DNA of 64,000 nt, taken from the NCBI GenBank assembly GCA_007258455.2, contig VDFB02373365.1, forward strand, positions 219,242,162 to 219,306,161, read 5' to 3'. Source of the DNA: Sequoia sempervirens. Taxonomy: Eukaryota > Streptophyta > Pinopsida > Cupressales > Cupressaceae. How positions within the stretch are numbered: position 1 is the first letter of the stretch; every line of letters starts with the position of its first letter. Positions 24,785 to 36,159 of this stretch are shown here, piece after piece. A program made the translations under genes and the position numbers. Under the pieces are notes generated by a model, which worked only from the letters and a program-made list of their open reading frames with translations, ran no database searches and was not told the DNA's origin.

Positions 24785-25860
24785 TTTTTTTTTTGGTATT
24801 GAAAATTGTTTAAGGTCCATTACATATCATGGAAATGCCTATCCAACATTAGGATCAATACAACATCAAAGAATTTCCATAACAGGAAATATACCATATC
24901 AGTACATTACATAGCACGAAAGAAACCAAAAAGCACCAATTGTTTTCAAAACCAGCATAGACAATACAAATTGTTGTTAACAACACCACAGGTTGTTGCT
25001 ATTCAAATCAACGTAAACAATACATAGTTTTGATTACATTCTCCTCATTGCTGACTTCTTCAATATCAAGCTTTGCCATTGTTTCTCCTTCAGGGTCCAA
25101 CTGCTAGGGGTCGCGCTTTCTTTCCGGGCTTGCAACTTCATCAACTGCTCTCTGGAGCTCATCAAATGTCTGCAAGAACAACACGATCTCTTCCAAGATC
25201 AACCTACAAGCGGGTCCACTTCTCAGATCCTCTCTAGTATTGTTAAGAGTACCTTTAGTTATTGACTTCAAGAAATTCTCCATTGAGATCTCCACAAGAA
25301 TTGAAACCTGCAGAGCAATAGAGTAGAAAATGAGTCTCTTGCAAGACTCAGTAAGTACCTCTTGATACCCTTGAATTTATCATCATTTCTCACCTTCCAC
25401 AAATGCCACATGATTTCATTGGATAAGAAATACCAAAAAATCTTACAATCAAACTTGAGCTTAAAATTACAAAACAAAATATCATGCCAATTAATTTTAC
25501 CATTGCTATTCCAGACCTTTAGCTTATGGAAAAATAAGTACCAAATTTCCTGAGCATAAAAAACATTCAAAAATAATATGTTTTATAGTTTATGGAGTCC
25601 TGCAGATACTGCAGATTTCAACACTTTCATGGTTAGATTTATAGGGATCTATCTTTTCCATTAATGCATAGGTAGGTAAAGGAGAAATAATTATAATTGT
25701 AACACTATTCATAGTCCAGTAAATTATGTTCATAATTTGTGTTCAATGGACCTCAGTTTTATCATTATATTTCCCATCTAATACCATATTTTAATCCAGG
25801 GTTCAACTATATCAGATCTAAAGAAGCTCCTTCAATTAACCATTTAAAGTACTATAAAAT
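24785..25860 (-). mobile_element. 5'-truncated LINE (L1-like): RT zinc-binding domain and 3' tail
   Basis: On the minus strand the sequence reads DPYKSNHESVEICSIC near 25640, then TIKHIIFEC, AQEIWYLFF and MWHLWKVRNDDKFKG near 25390. This is the pattern of the reverse-transcriptase zinc-binding domain (C..C...H....C, then W-LW--RN---F). A frameshift lies inside the H..C part and stops follow. About 600 bases further the strand ends in a run of ten A (T run at 24785-24794 on the plus strand), as expected for a target-primed LINE tail. The endonuclease and polymerase parts are missing. I could not find matching target-site duplications. Confidence 0.75.
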
Positions 25861-27409
25861 AAGGTAAGACTTTTACTTGAGGAAGATTGGGTACACTTGT
25901 AGGATTAAAGTTCTCGCAATCATCAGGATTTATTGGCACACAGACACAACCTACAACATATGAAGTAATGGATGACTACAAGTTAGTGAAATGTTCCTTA
26001 ATATGTGAGTGGTTTGCAAATTTATTGGTAGAAAATAAGGTTACAAATAGATCTACATGAAAAATTATGAGGACAATCTATTGTAATCATCAAAATAGAT
26101 GAAAAGTGCAAAGGAAAGAGTCGAGCTACATCTCTAGAGCCTAAAAAAAACACATGCAAGAAACGTAAAAAAAAGGAATTAACTAGTTTTTGGATGAATA
26201 CAAAATGGTGCCTTTAGCAAGTGATTCATATGCCTTCACACCTGACACAGGACATTAAGAAAATTTTAGTCTTCCTCTGTGAAATTAACTAGTTTCATAA
26301 TAAACCCAGAAACTAGTATTATATACCTCCATGTCTAACCAAGGGTAGGTATAAGAGAAAACAATTACTTCAATGCAATGCCGACAAATATCAATGTGTA
26401 TGTAGGTTTGTATTACTCAAAATATCATTTCACTGCCTAAGGAAAAATACCAAAGTGATGTTTTAAATTTCAATCTTCAAATAGGCTCCCTTATTGCTAC
26501 ACATGCATATACAAGCATTATTCAAGCTCTAAACTATTCAAATATTAAGGATTTAATTAGCTATAAGATGGAAAGTTGTTGTTTAGAAATAATCCATCAT
26601 CTTTTACATATCTTTATTCACTCCTAGCACTTCAGATAATTTTTTGTAAATGAGACAGAAATGTGAATCTTTTATGACAAAGAAAATTCTTAAAAGGAGG
26701 GGTGAGAGAGAAAAGGGTAGGGGCCAAGAGAATGCTTGAATGTATAGAAAAGTATAACATTTTGATCATTATAAAAATGAAATGAATCTTAAGTTTGAAG
26801 CATTAATATCATTTATAACATTTATGATCAAGAATGAATGTAAGTAGAGAAACTTTTGCATACCTACAGATGGTACAAAATTTCACGGTTAAGTCAAAGC
26901 CTCCCCTCAACAAAAAGATCTAAATATCTATGTATCTATCTCAATCGAGCCTCTAAACCCTTTAGAGCTATAAATTTTTCCACTAACCTGTTATGCACAA
27001 AAGTCAAATTTTAGAGTTATGTCACCACTAAAAATAGAAGAAATAGAGCTTTGAAACCAAATCCACACACAACACAATGTGGTATTCATACAAAGCCATA
27101 CAAACAAACTAAAATTAGAACATTGGAATGGAAACAACTTCAAATTATGATGCAGAGCATGGATTCAGGGTATAAAGAATCATTTTCCTGCCACCATAGT
27201 GAAAATTTAGCACTTTCTTTCATCTTTTCATATTGGTTTGATGGTTGAAATGATGCATTTCTTATATTGAAAAGTGCATTACCTTATTTATCTTCTCTTT
27301 GTTTTGAGAATAGTTTAATATTTTGTACTTAACAGGGCCAACCATGTGACGGTGGAAGCTCATTTGGCCCCTCCCGCCCCCTCACATCACTCTCAATTCC
27401 CCATACCCA
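25861..27409. other. Unassigned AT-rich sequence
   Basis: About 1.5 kb without repeats or reading frames that I can support. Short frames (for example 27051-27248) show no features. Confidence 0.3.
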
Positions 27410-27560
27410 ATCATATAACATTAATCATTCATTCATCTATTAATAACATATAACATTCATTCATTCATCCATTAATAACATATAACATTCATTCATTAAC
27501 ATATAACACTCATTAATTAACATATTCACATTCACTCATTAATATATAATATTCATTCTT
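27410..27560. repeat. Short minisatellite of CATTCATTCAT / TAATAACATATAA words
   Basis: About five diverged units of roughly 25-35 bases, built from CATTCATTCATCC and ATTAATAACATATAA. The unit length varies through loss of internal words. Confidence 0.7.
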
Positions 27561-27779
27561 TCAGTTTTTTACATATTATCAAAAATATGGTTGTCATGAT
27601 ATGATTACAATCACTTTTTTTTTGTTTCTTTCTTAAAGCTAAAAAAATCTGAAGTGGAGTATCAATTTCTAAATAATTTGTCCCTCCCTTTAGTTGTTCT
27701 ACCCTCTGCTTGTGATCTTAATGTATGCCTAGTCATCTACTCATGACGTGGAGCCGCTGCAAGGGGGGGTCTACTACAA

Positions 27780-28360
27780 TAACGAATAAATATTAAATTG
27801 ATATGTTTTATTATTATTGTTACAAGTATTTCATTAATTAAAAGAACATTAGAGTGGTTATCTTTACCTAATGGGTCCACATCATGTTCCTAAACTTTTG
27901 TTATAGACTCATGCTCAACATGCTGAACACCCTCTAAATCCTGATTTGTAGTTGAAACACGAAAGGTTACATTAATTAATACATCAATTAAAATTAAATA
28001 TGTTTAAAATAACATGAGAGTGGTCCTCTTTACTTGATGGGGCCACATCATGTTCCTAATCATGCTCAACACGTTGATCACGCTCTACATGCTCTAAAGT
28101 TGAAACACGAAAGGTTGCATTAATTAATACACCAATTGGAATTAAATATGTTTAAAAGAACTTTAGAGTGGTCCTCTTTCCCTGATGGGGACACATCATG
28201 TTCCTGATCTTTTCTAGCCTGATCATGCTCTATATGCTCTAAAGTACTGGGATGCACACCATGACCTTCATCTACAAGTTGTGCTCCACCCTCACTAGGT
28301 TGCATTCCAATGTCATGTGTAGTATTATCATTGCTTGAATGTTTAAAACAAATAGGCATG
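27780..28360 (-). pseudogene. Tandemly duplicated exon-intron units at the 3' end of the TnpA-like gene
   Basis: Three diverged units of about 150-165 bases recur, marked by ACATCATGTTCCT at about 27879, 28045 and 28193 on the plus strand. On the minus strand each carries a short coding piece (EHDVAPSS / EHDVSPSG with KEDH) followed by an AT-rich intron-like part containing TTAATTAAT words. The unit nearest the gene is open over 80 codons (28120-28359, with THDIGMQPSEGG). Exon plus intron were duplicated together. The protein segment is rich in His, Asp and Glu and has no known domain. Confidence 0.5.
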
Positions 28361-28440
28361 TAATTACTTTATGGTGGAAATTAATATTGAATAGATTACA
28401 CAAATATTCAATTTTAAATAAACTTTATTGAGTTTATTTA

Positions 28441-29222
28441 CCTGTGTGTCGAATGTAGTGGAAGGTTGTGTTTTCCTAGTCAATACTCATAGCGTTCAAC
28501 CACGACTCCATAGCCTTGGTAGAAAGCAATCCTCAGGTCATCTTCTGTGGGAACTCTATTGAATTTAGAGCCCTAAATTTTTGCATAAGATCATGAATTT
28601 TTCTTCTATGGTGTGATAAAACCAAAATTGTTTTCAATTTATTATTTGGATACTATATTTCATTTATTGATACTTACAATTCATGCGACTAATTTCATAT
28701 AGCCACTAGAGCCAAGTTTGTGTTTCCTGTGTTTTTCTAGTCTTTCCTTTGTTTCCTTCGATGTGTCGGGAAGCCTATGAAAAGTTTTAAATACATTAGA
28801 TTATGTAAAAAGAAAGAGTAATCAATATATAATTACATTGTTGATAGTATCACATACCTTGCTTGGCCTAGTGGTGTCTTTCCTTTTTTCTTTTCAACCT
28901 TCTCCTTTCCATCTAACACTAGGTCCTTTCACTCCCTCTCCAGAATCATCGGGGGATGCTCATACTTTTTGTTCTTCTCTAAATGTGACCTATATTGGTC
29001 CCTTGCATACTTTAGATAGGTACTAGCTTTCTTAAGGACCTTGGTTTGGTTGAATGTTTTATCACCGAACAACACAACTAAACGATTAATGATCTCATCT
29101 TTTAAATCTTGCTTTTGGGAATTCCACCATGTACATATGGTGGGCTTGAAGAGCTCCAATGTAATATCACTTAGATTTTTGTAAAAAACATCATTTCCTT
29201 TAAAATGATCCTGGGATCAATA
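28441..29222 (-). pseudogene. TnpA-like (Transposase_24 / Ptta-En-Spm type) exons with intact introns
   Basis: The exon at 29222-28859 reads FYKNLSDITLELFKPTICTW, EIINRLVVLFGDKTFN, KKASTYLKYARDQYR and YEHPPMI. This resembles plant proteins annotated as Ptta/En/Spm transposase. It ends at a GTATGTGA donor (28858), and an intron closes with CTTTTCATAG near 28776. The next exon has LPDTSKETKERLEKHRKHKL then GSSGYMKL, the place of the conserved NK.NR...tGS block of that family. A further GTAAGT...CACCATAG intron follows near 28675-28606. An in-frame stop after MILERE and another after MKLVA show decay. TnpA proteins bind CACTA subterminal repeats. Confidence 0.6.
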
Positions 29223-29259
29223 GTCTGAAAAGAGTGATCAATAAGTAAAGTTCAATTGG

Positions 29260-30046
29260 GGGTATGTGCAAGATCATCATGAAAAGAGCAGGGCCTTAAG
29301 TGGCAAAAAAATTAAAAAAATCAATGTTAGGCAACTTGACTTAAAAAATTGAATAAGTTATATATATATATTATTTCAAAAATATGTAAGAATAAAATTT
29401 GTAGCAAATTGAATGTAGTTTATAAACTACTAGGGTTTTTTTTAAATCTATTTGGTGAAAATTTGAAATTTCAATGCAATAGTACTTAAATTTCAGAGCA
29501 AAAATAAGTAGGTGTCTGTCTAACCACCCTAACCACAATAAAATGAGAATTATTTTTTTATAAGATTTAAGATATAAGTAGAGGACTTATGTCCCAATGT
29601 GATGCATATTTGTTTTTAATTTTTTTCCAAGTAAATAATTAATTATGAATTTTTTATTACAACTTTTAAAAAATATAAAAAACTCGTATGTCTGACCACC
29701 TTAACTTAAAAAAAAATTCATAAAATTCAAATTTTATTTTTTTAATCCTATAGTATGAGAAGCATAGAATGTGACGCATGTATTGGATTAAAAAAATGTG
29801 ATATTGTTTGAAAGCTATAAATGTTTTTCAATCAACCTATCAATCATGACTTTAGTCTTAATTCAAATAGAAAATGAATAAGAATTAATTATTAAATTCA
29901 AAGTAAAGCATAATTTATATTGGTGGAAATATGAGAATCTCCTTTGAAAACCCTTTTCATTTCATCAATTTTGGGTAAAAAAAAGTCGTCAGCCACATAC
30001 CCATCATACTGCCACTTTTTGGTCCATCATGATCCTACACATACCC
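29260..30046 (-). mobile_element. Non-autonomous TIR element, copy 2
   Basis: This is the inverted counterpart of 91-890. The ends are GGGTATGTGCAAGATCAT at 29260 and the partner ATGATCCTACACATACCC at 30029-30046. Similarity runs through the whole element. It lies between the 30097-30480 exon and the TnpA-like exon, so probably within an intron of the minus-strand gene, in the same orientation relative to that gene as copy 1 is to the SET frame. No clean target duplication is visible (flanks TTGG and TTAG). Confidence 0.75.
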
Positions 30047-30096
30047 TTAGATTATATATAATAATAATTAAAAAAATTTAAAGTACCTGGGACCGT

Positions 30097-30743
30097 CTAT
30101 ATCGTTATGGGAATGAAATCCTCAGTCACCACAAATGTGACCAACAATGTTCCTGTACTAGTAATACGGAAAGATCCAGGAAATGTTGCTAAAACATCAC
30201 CAATACTAATGGCCTCTACATCCCCAGGTACATGTCCTGACACATGCTTTGGTATGTGTTCACTGCCAGAGGGTACTTTAACGGATGCCTGCATGGTATG
30301 TGTTTCTAACATTTCAGACAACAATATAGGCATGGATGATGGAGTCAGATGATGTGATGTATGCACAGGAAGATCAGGATGGAAACTTGTAACAACCCCT
30401 ACTCCTTGGGAAGCACTTCTAGTATCCTGATCATGGCCAGGCGCATCATGAGGAGGCAAATAATCTTGTAAAAACAACACATATTTTAGTTCATGTCATT
30501 AAAGAGTGCAAAATATAAAACCATGAATGAACTTATGTTATAATTAAAGACCTCATGACAACTTACTTGCAAGTTTTGTGATCTCTTAGTCAATATTTTA
30601 ACCCTCTCTCTTATCTCACTTATTTGAAGCACTATGAATATCAACTTAATGATTTCTTCATTGCATTTTTTTATTATCTTCCTTATCATATCGAGAGGGT
30701 TTCTTGAATAAGCGATGTCATCATCACAAAATATTGACTGCAC
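30097..30743 (-). pseudogene. Middle exons of the SET-TnpA-like gene
   Basis: Two blocks are open on the minus strand. The block at 30486-30743 has a basic helical segment (RKIIKKCNEEIIKL, ISEIRERVKILTKRSQNLQ) that could form a coiled coil. The block at 30097-30480 is low complexity, rich in His, Pro, Ser and Thr (LPPHDAPGHDQD, HTSHHLTPSSMP). A plausible acceptor (TTTTTACAAG) lies just upstream of DYLPPHD. No domain is recognised; it is assigned by strand and position between the SET and TnpA-like parts. Confidence 0.4.
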
Positions 30744-31109
30744 CTCACTATGGATGCTTTCATCTACTGCCGGTGCCTTTCCTTGATCAGTCGACTACAA
30801 CAAGAATATTAAAAATATTATCAAAATTAACCCAATAAAATTATGAAAAAAAAATAATAAAACATTTTTCTCATATCTAATTTGTACAATTACAATGAGG
30901 TAAACCTATTTGGTAGAAGCACCTAAAGATACATCATGATTTGTGCTCTGGGCCAGAGCCTTCTTCATATGATCAATGTCTTGCTGCGAAAAAAATTAAA
31001 TATAAAAAGATATTACTGAAATGAAACCAATAGACTTATGAAAAAAATATAAGAATAAAATGGTATATTGGAGTCATTAATTGGAGGTTGGGTAAAATGG
31101 TACATAGTA

Positions 31110-31870
31110 CGTACCACCCCCATAGTAACTGTGTTTGTAACTAAGCAATTCAAATTGTAATCAGTTAGCAAGTCTTTCCCTACAGTTATTGATTTTATCA
31201 CACATACGAATACATGGTTTCCCTCACACACCTCGAATATGGAATTAGGTTGCTTATTTGTTGACCTAGGTTGTGTACTATTTATAAACCCTGTAATATT
31301 CCCTGATGCTTTTTGCCTTCAATCAATGTACATAGCCACTACTTTATTTTGATCCTTATCTTTTAGTTGTATATAATTTGCTAACAGTGCATACCTATGC
31401 ATACATCGTGTATATTGAACCAGTTGCATCCAATCTTTGTAACTATAACAAGGTCTGACATACTCCATCAATTTAGTAACTTTGTCATAACAAACCTTTA
31501 TGCCATCCATGCAAAATAGGCCCAAACCATGTAATGACGATGGTGTTATGCGATATATCCTCTAGTTGACACAAAAATTAGTGTTTATTGGGGGAAGTTC
31601 CTTGGGTACCCATTGTTTTTATATATTTTTGTACCTCAAAGGCACCTCAACATTGCCTATGCTCTCATCATCATAAGAACATGACCCCCTTCAGCAAGAA
31701 AAATTCCATGCGTTTACGAAATTTTCTTCTAATCTTTTGACCTCTAGTTGATCTCCCTCTTTTAGACATACCACATGTCTCGCTTTCCTCTTCTCTTCAT
31801 AAATTTCCCTCGCTCGAGGAAGACATATCTAAGAAATACCTATTTGGTGGTACCTGCACTCATAAGGATG
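31110..31870 (-). pseudogene. SET-domain frame, second copy, on the minus strand
   Basis: A coherent reading runs from about 31860 to 31110 with a few stops. It has a basic and acidic N-terminal part (RARDIYEEKRKARHVVCLKE), YDDESIGNVEVPL, then the SET layout: GLGLFCMDG near 31540-31505, MEYVRPCY, WMQLVQY, YALLANYIQL, VVAMYID near 31320, GNITGFINST, QPNSIFEV, and GKDLLTDYN at 31180-31154. The GxG start, the Asn of the N-H-S position and the final Tyr are retained; the His is Ser, as in the copy at 1151-2082. The shared variants (MYID, GFINS, a W-x4-QEY/VQY segment) show one subfamily. Substrate unknown. Confidence 0.72.
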
Positions 31871-33039
31871 TTGGATGAAGTTCTTTCATGGTGATGTGAT
31901 CCCAAGGTGACAGGTTATAAGGTAATCAAGTCTTGATAGATTGCAAGTTATTGTTACTACCATCCAAATGTGTCCATCACAAATCAAATCTACTTAACGT
32001 TTTAACTCCCAAACTTCGTAACAAGTGTTAAATGTGACTATGGTCCACTAGTTACACAAACAAGGCCTCAAATGTATTCTCTAATTGTAATCAAAGAACT
32101 TTTTCTCTTCATTCAAGTAAATAAACTTGAAGGGAAACACCACCCAGTGGTTTATTGGACAGCTACATGACTAAAAATAGCAGAAAATTTACATTTAATT
32201 TCCATATGTCTAAGTGGTTAATGGGGAGGGAGTGTGTACTAGGCCTGGTTATGTCATCATAAGTTTATGCTTTGGCAATTAATTTTTTTAATTTATCTTA
32301 AATCTTCCTATGTCTAATTGATAGGAGACTTCTGGTATGTTTTAAGGTAGGATGATTGATTAAAGAGCCTGAAGAGCCTTTCTCCATGGTATCCAAGTAC
32401 ACATAGCAGCAATCTTCTCTTATACGGTTGGGCATGATTTAAAGAACTTAGCTAGGAATTATTCATTTAACCTAAGGTTTTCTCATAGTGCCATCATTGG
32501 AAAAGTATGATCAAATTCTTCTATTATGAAGAATTGGTCTATGTGCCTCTAGTAATCATTATAAATGTCAGTAAGGATAAAATGACCAATTGCATCAGGT
32601 AGGAGAGAATCAACTTTGATTTCTTCAAAGATTATATTCCTCTATTCATAATTTTTAAGGGTTGTGTATGGAGGAGGTTATCACTACCAAGAAGGGAGGT
32701 GACCTTTCCTTGTATTCTTTTATAATTTTCATTATTTTTATTTATTTTACACTTACATTTACAAATACACATACATATGCATTTACTGTTTTCATTTATT
32801 ACTCATGTAGTTTAATAGTTTGATCAATTTCATATTATATGTGTTGAAGAATTTAGAATTTCAATTACATTAATTTATGGATATGTTGTATCTATAGCAC
32901 TACAAAACCATATGCTCTTTGCATTTACACTTTCATTTAGAAATACACATTTATATACATAGATATAGATTTATTTAATGATATGTTGCATTTATTGTTC
33001 TAGGAGAGCATCTAGTAATTGCATTTACATTTACATTTA
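31871..33039. other. Unassigned AT-rich sequence with weak repeats
   Basis: No gene supported. From about 32740 a weak ~130-base repetition is visible, marked by CATTTACA and AAATACACAT words near 32755, 32930 and 33025, which leads into the microsatellite. Confidence 0.35.
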
Positions 33040-33160
33040 AAAATACATATACATACATACGTACATACATACATACATACATAAATACATACATAAATAC
33101 ATACATACATACATATATATATGTGTGTGTGTGTGTTTGTATGTGTGTATGTATATCATT
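33040..33160. repeat. (ACAT)n / (TG)n microsatellite
   Basis: An ACAT/ATAC run with some AAAT variants at about 33040-33116 is followed by ATATAT and then a GT-rich run to 33158. The ACAT arm and the following ATGT words are partly complementary and could pair. Confidence 0.85.
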
Positions 33161-33454
33161 TATATTTAGTGTTCAGAAACAACCCATTTGGTCTACACAT
33201 CGATAAAAATTCATTAAATCAGATCTCCCATACATGTTTTATTGAAACCTAGGCTTGAACCTCTCATTTCACATGCTTTTCTTCACAAAAATTTTAAGGA
33301 CAACAGCTATACCTTTTTTATTTCCCATCCTATGCCCTATTCATGCATACTACAATTACAATAGTATCTATGAGGTTTCTTACACAAGCTACAGTAATCA
33401 CAAAAAGTGTAAGAGCCTCTTTATATCATCTTTCAACTACAAAACCCTCAAAAA

Positions 33455-33667
33455 TTGGCTCACTCATATTATGATTTGTTGGTGAGCTGTATGGAAAAAA
33501 TCATTAGCACTAGCTCATTCTTGGAGTCTTTTGAAAGAGAAGTGAATAAGGTGGGAGTTAAGTACAAACCTTATATTTTCAAGGTGAATGAGGTGATCAA
33601 TTTTGATTGGCCAACTGATGAAGAGTACAAGAAATGGGTATATATTTATTTAACTGAGGAAGAGTGA
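33455..33667 (+). pseudogene. Family X fragment, copy D: C-terminal end
   Basis: Seventy codons match the C-terminus of copy C (51600-51812) almost word for word: YDLLVSCMEKIIST, VNEVINFDWPTDEEYKKW, YLTEEE then stop. This is the best-conserved segment of the family between copies. Nothing recognisable of the upstream 1,100 codons precedes it, so the copy is 5'-truncated at about 33450. Confidence 0.8.
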
Positions 33668-34229
33668 AAAGGAGTAGGCTGCTTACAGTTGACAAATCAG
33701 CTGTTGCAGTTACAACATATTCTAGGTTTTTTTTTTGGTGACAGTCTAGGTGCAAAATTCTTGAAGTTTTTTGTTGCTGCATCAACTATTCTCAGCGAGC
33801 ATGATGAACAAGAAGATTCTCTAGGGTGATTATTGTTATAAAAAAATTTGTAATATCACAAGGTGGTCCAATTGGCTAGTCACATGTGTGCTTTATGGCC
33901 TAATGCTTGTTTGCTCCTTTTTCTATAAAAAAAATTTCAAGGCCAGAAGTACGGGTTAGCAAGTTAGATATTTTTTATCGAGTCTAGATGAAGTTGCAGA
34001 GCAAATTGTAAAGTCTGATGGTTTTAGGGAAAATGCAAATTTAGGTTTTGAGTCATTTTGTAGTTGGTTTTGAATTCATGGGGATTTGATGTTTTATGAC
34101 AGTACCAGAATTTGAATTAATGTGATTAATTCGAACTCATGTCTCTCCATTGTACAAGTATATCTGAATTTTGAATAAAATGATCAAAGGTTGTTTCATT
34201 CATCTCATTGTTGTGGTGTGTATGATTCT
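33668..34229 (+). other. Copy D, region 3' of family X with a conserved small frame
   Basis: It matches 51813-52374. Within it, 33882-34073 reads TCVLYGLMLVCSFFYKK, FKARS, SSLDEVAEQIVKSDGFREN and ends at a stop like the frame at 52022-52219 of copy C. Similarity at the protein level suggests a second short coding region or an extension of family X. Confidence 0.5.
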
Positions 34230-34855
34230 TGTTTTAGGTTTAATTCAAGGAATTAATTAAAATTCTTGAATGGGATTGTAGGTGGATATGTTCTGTATAA
34301 GGATTTGATAAGTAGTATTGGGTTAGAATATATATTGATGAGATTGTAAAGAAATGTTATCAAGGATCTTATATGTTATGTGTTAAATCTATCATAAACC
34401 CTTAGATGCTTATAAATTTCACTCCTCTAATGGATATATGGCACTGATCTAAGTTGTACTTATTCGTATGGTTCTGTATTTGTTTTCCTTTACCTAGAGT
34501 TTGCTACAAATTGCAAATCAATGACTATCTTATACTATGAAATGTTGTTGTAGTTATCTCATGATCCAAATAGTTGATATTAGTGATAAACAACCAATTC
34601 TAAATTCAGTATTATCCTATTATGTTGAGCTATTAAACGAGATTATTTGTTTTTGTTACTATTGTTTATGATGATGGTGCAGAGGTTGTAAACACATTAA
34701 GGGATCTCCCTCCCAGGTCTTATAGAGCCCAAAGTGTAGGAGTTCTTTCAAATCTTCATCAGTTGGTCTAGGTCCTTCAAGCTACCCTTTATTGGAATTG
34801 GCAATTCCATAGGTAGACTAGAAGATCAACTTGCTTACCATAAAAACAACCAACA
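34230..34855 (+). repeat. Family X 3' terminal repeat (LTR-like), copy D
   Basis: About 625 bases end CCAACA at 34850-34855. A copy lies inverted at 41279-41888 (TGTTGG...TGTCAACA on the plus strand), and a truncated one at about 52375-52852. The inverted copy shows LTR-type ends (TGTTG...CCAACA in its own direction), so this is a candidate LTR. No internal coding region. Confidence 0.6.
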
Positions 34856-35276
34856 CCTTACATATGTTTATGGTGGAGGTATTAAAGAAGAATTGTATGC
34901 CTCTTTTTCCATTCATTAGATCTACCTTATCCTAGCATATACTTTGGCCAAGTCTACAATTGCTTCAGACTCATGCAATGAAGGCTATGTGTGATGAAAT
35001 CCTAGACCTAAACCAAGATGTGGGTAGATTAGGGGAGTTTTTCCAAGAAATGAGGCTAGTGGATAAAAATGTGAAAGACTAAGCTTTTTTTTTTTTTTTT
35101 GTCTTACCTTAAATACCATTTTATGAGAATGGGGGTGCCAATGTATGAGAATATCTTTGGAAACTAGCCATGAAAATTGAAGGTTAAAGAGAATGGGGGT
35201 GCCAAACTTATAGTACTCATTGCCCCTTGGTCATCGATTTTCCCTGAGTGCCCTCAACCTCATCCTCGGCACTAGT
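34856..35276. other. Unassigned sequence
   Basis: This follows the copy D terminus. A short plus-strand sense (AMCDEILDLNQDVGRLGEFF near 34980-35045) stops at a T15 run near 35086-35100. No family recognised. Confidence 0.3.
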
Positions 35277-35690
35277 ATTGACCTTGTTTTCACTCCTCCA
35301 AACTCTTCCTTGGTGCTGATATTGACCTTGTTTTCACTCCTCCAAACTCTTCGTCGACACTAGTATTGACCTTGTTTTAACTCCAAACTCTTCCTCGATG
35401 GTGGTATTGACCTTGTTTTCACTCCTCCAAACTCTTCCTTAGTGCTAATATTGACCTTGTTTTCACTCCTCCAAACTCTTTTTTGGTGCTGGTATTGACC
35501 TTGTTTTAACTCCAAACTCTTCCTCAGTGCTGGCATTGACCTTGTTTTCACTACTCCAAACTCTTCCTCGGTGGTGGCATTGACCTTGTTTTCACTACTC
35601 CAAACTCTTCCTTGGTGGTGGCATTGACCTTTTTTTCACTACTCCAAACTCTTCCTCGATTCTAGTATTGACCTTTCACTTCTCCAATTT
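35277..35690. repeat. 44-bp minisatellite with a 41-bp variant
   Basis: The word ATTGACC starts at 35277, 35321, 35365, 35406, 35450, 35494, 35535, 35579, 35623 and 35667, giving periods 44-44-41-44-44-41-44-44-44. The core is CCTTGTTTTCACTCCTCCAA followed by ACTCTTCCT. The 44-44-41 set sums to 129, a multiple of three, and the minus strand stays open over 35360-35551. The 41-base form lacks three bases in the CACTCCTCC part. Confidence 0.9.
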
Positions 35691-35699
35691 GACGAGCTA

Positions 35700-36000
35700 C
35701 AACCTGGTTTCATTAGGTTTTATAGTATGTTAATTAAGTTGAAAATTTTGGTACCATTTAGCTAGGTTTTAATATTCTAAAATATAGTTAAGTATATATT
35801 AGCTATATTTTACATAATAAATAATATAATTATTCAACTTATTATAATTATATATTATATTCTTTAACAAAATTATTAAATATGCATAAAATTATTATAA
35901 TTAATAATTAATAATAAGTATATTTTTATATAATACAAAATATAATTAATATAATATATATTTAATATAATAGTAATATATATTAATATGAGAGAGAGAA
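35700..36000. other. AT-rich tract
   Basis: Nearly pure A/T from about 35760 to 35985, with repeated AATTATAAT and TTAATATA words. No gene. Confidence 0.8.
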
Positions 36001-36159
36001 ACTAAATTTTGGTTGGTTGTTTCATGTCAACAATCCAAGGATGGCATGTGTCCTTGGGGAGTTATGCTCAAGGTAGCATGCCATTTGATTAAAGATATAA
36101 TAATTCTCCTTTAAGACCTCTTCAATGTACCCATTGCACACTTAAGGAGACAAAGATAA

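Noticed and set aside
35277..35690. CRISPR-like array
   Set aside because: Units are contiguous with no unique spacers, in a plant-type sequence; it is a minisatellite.
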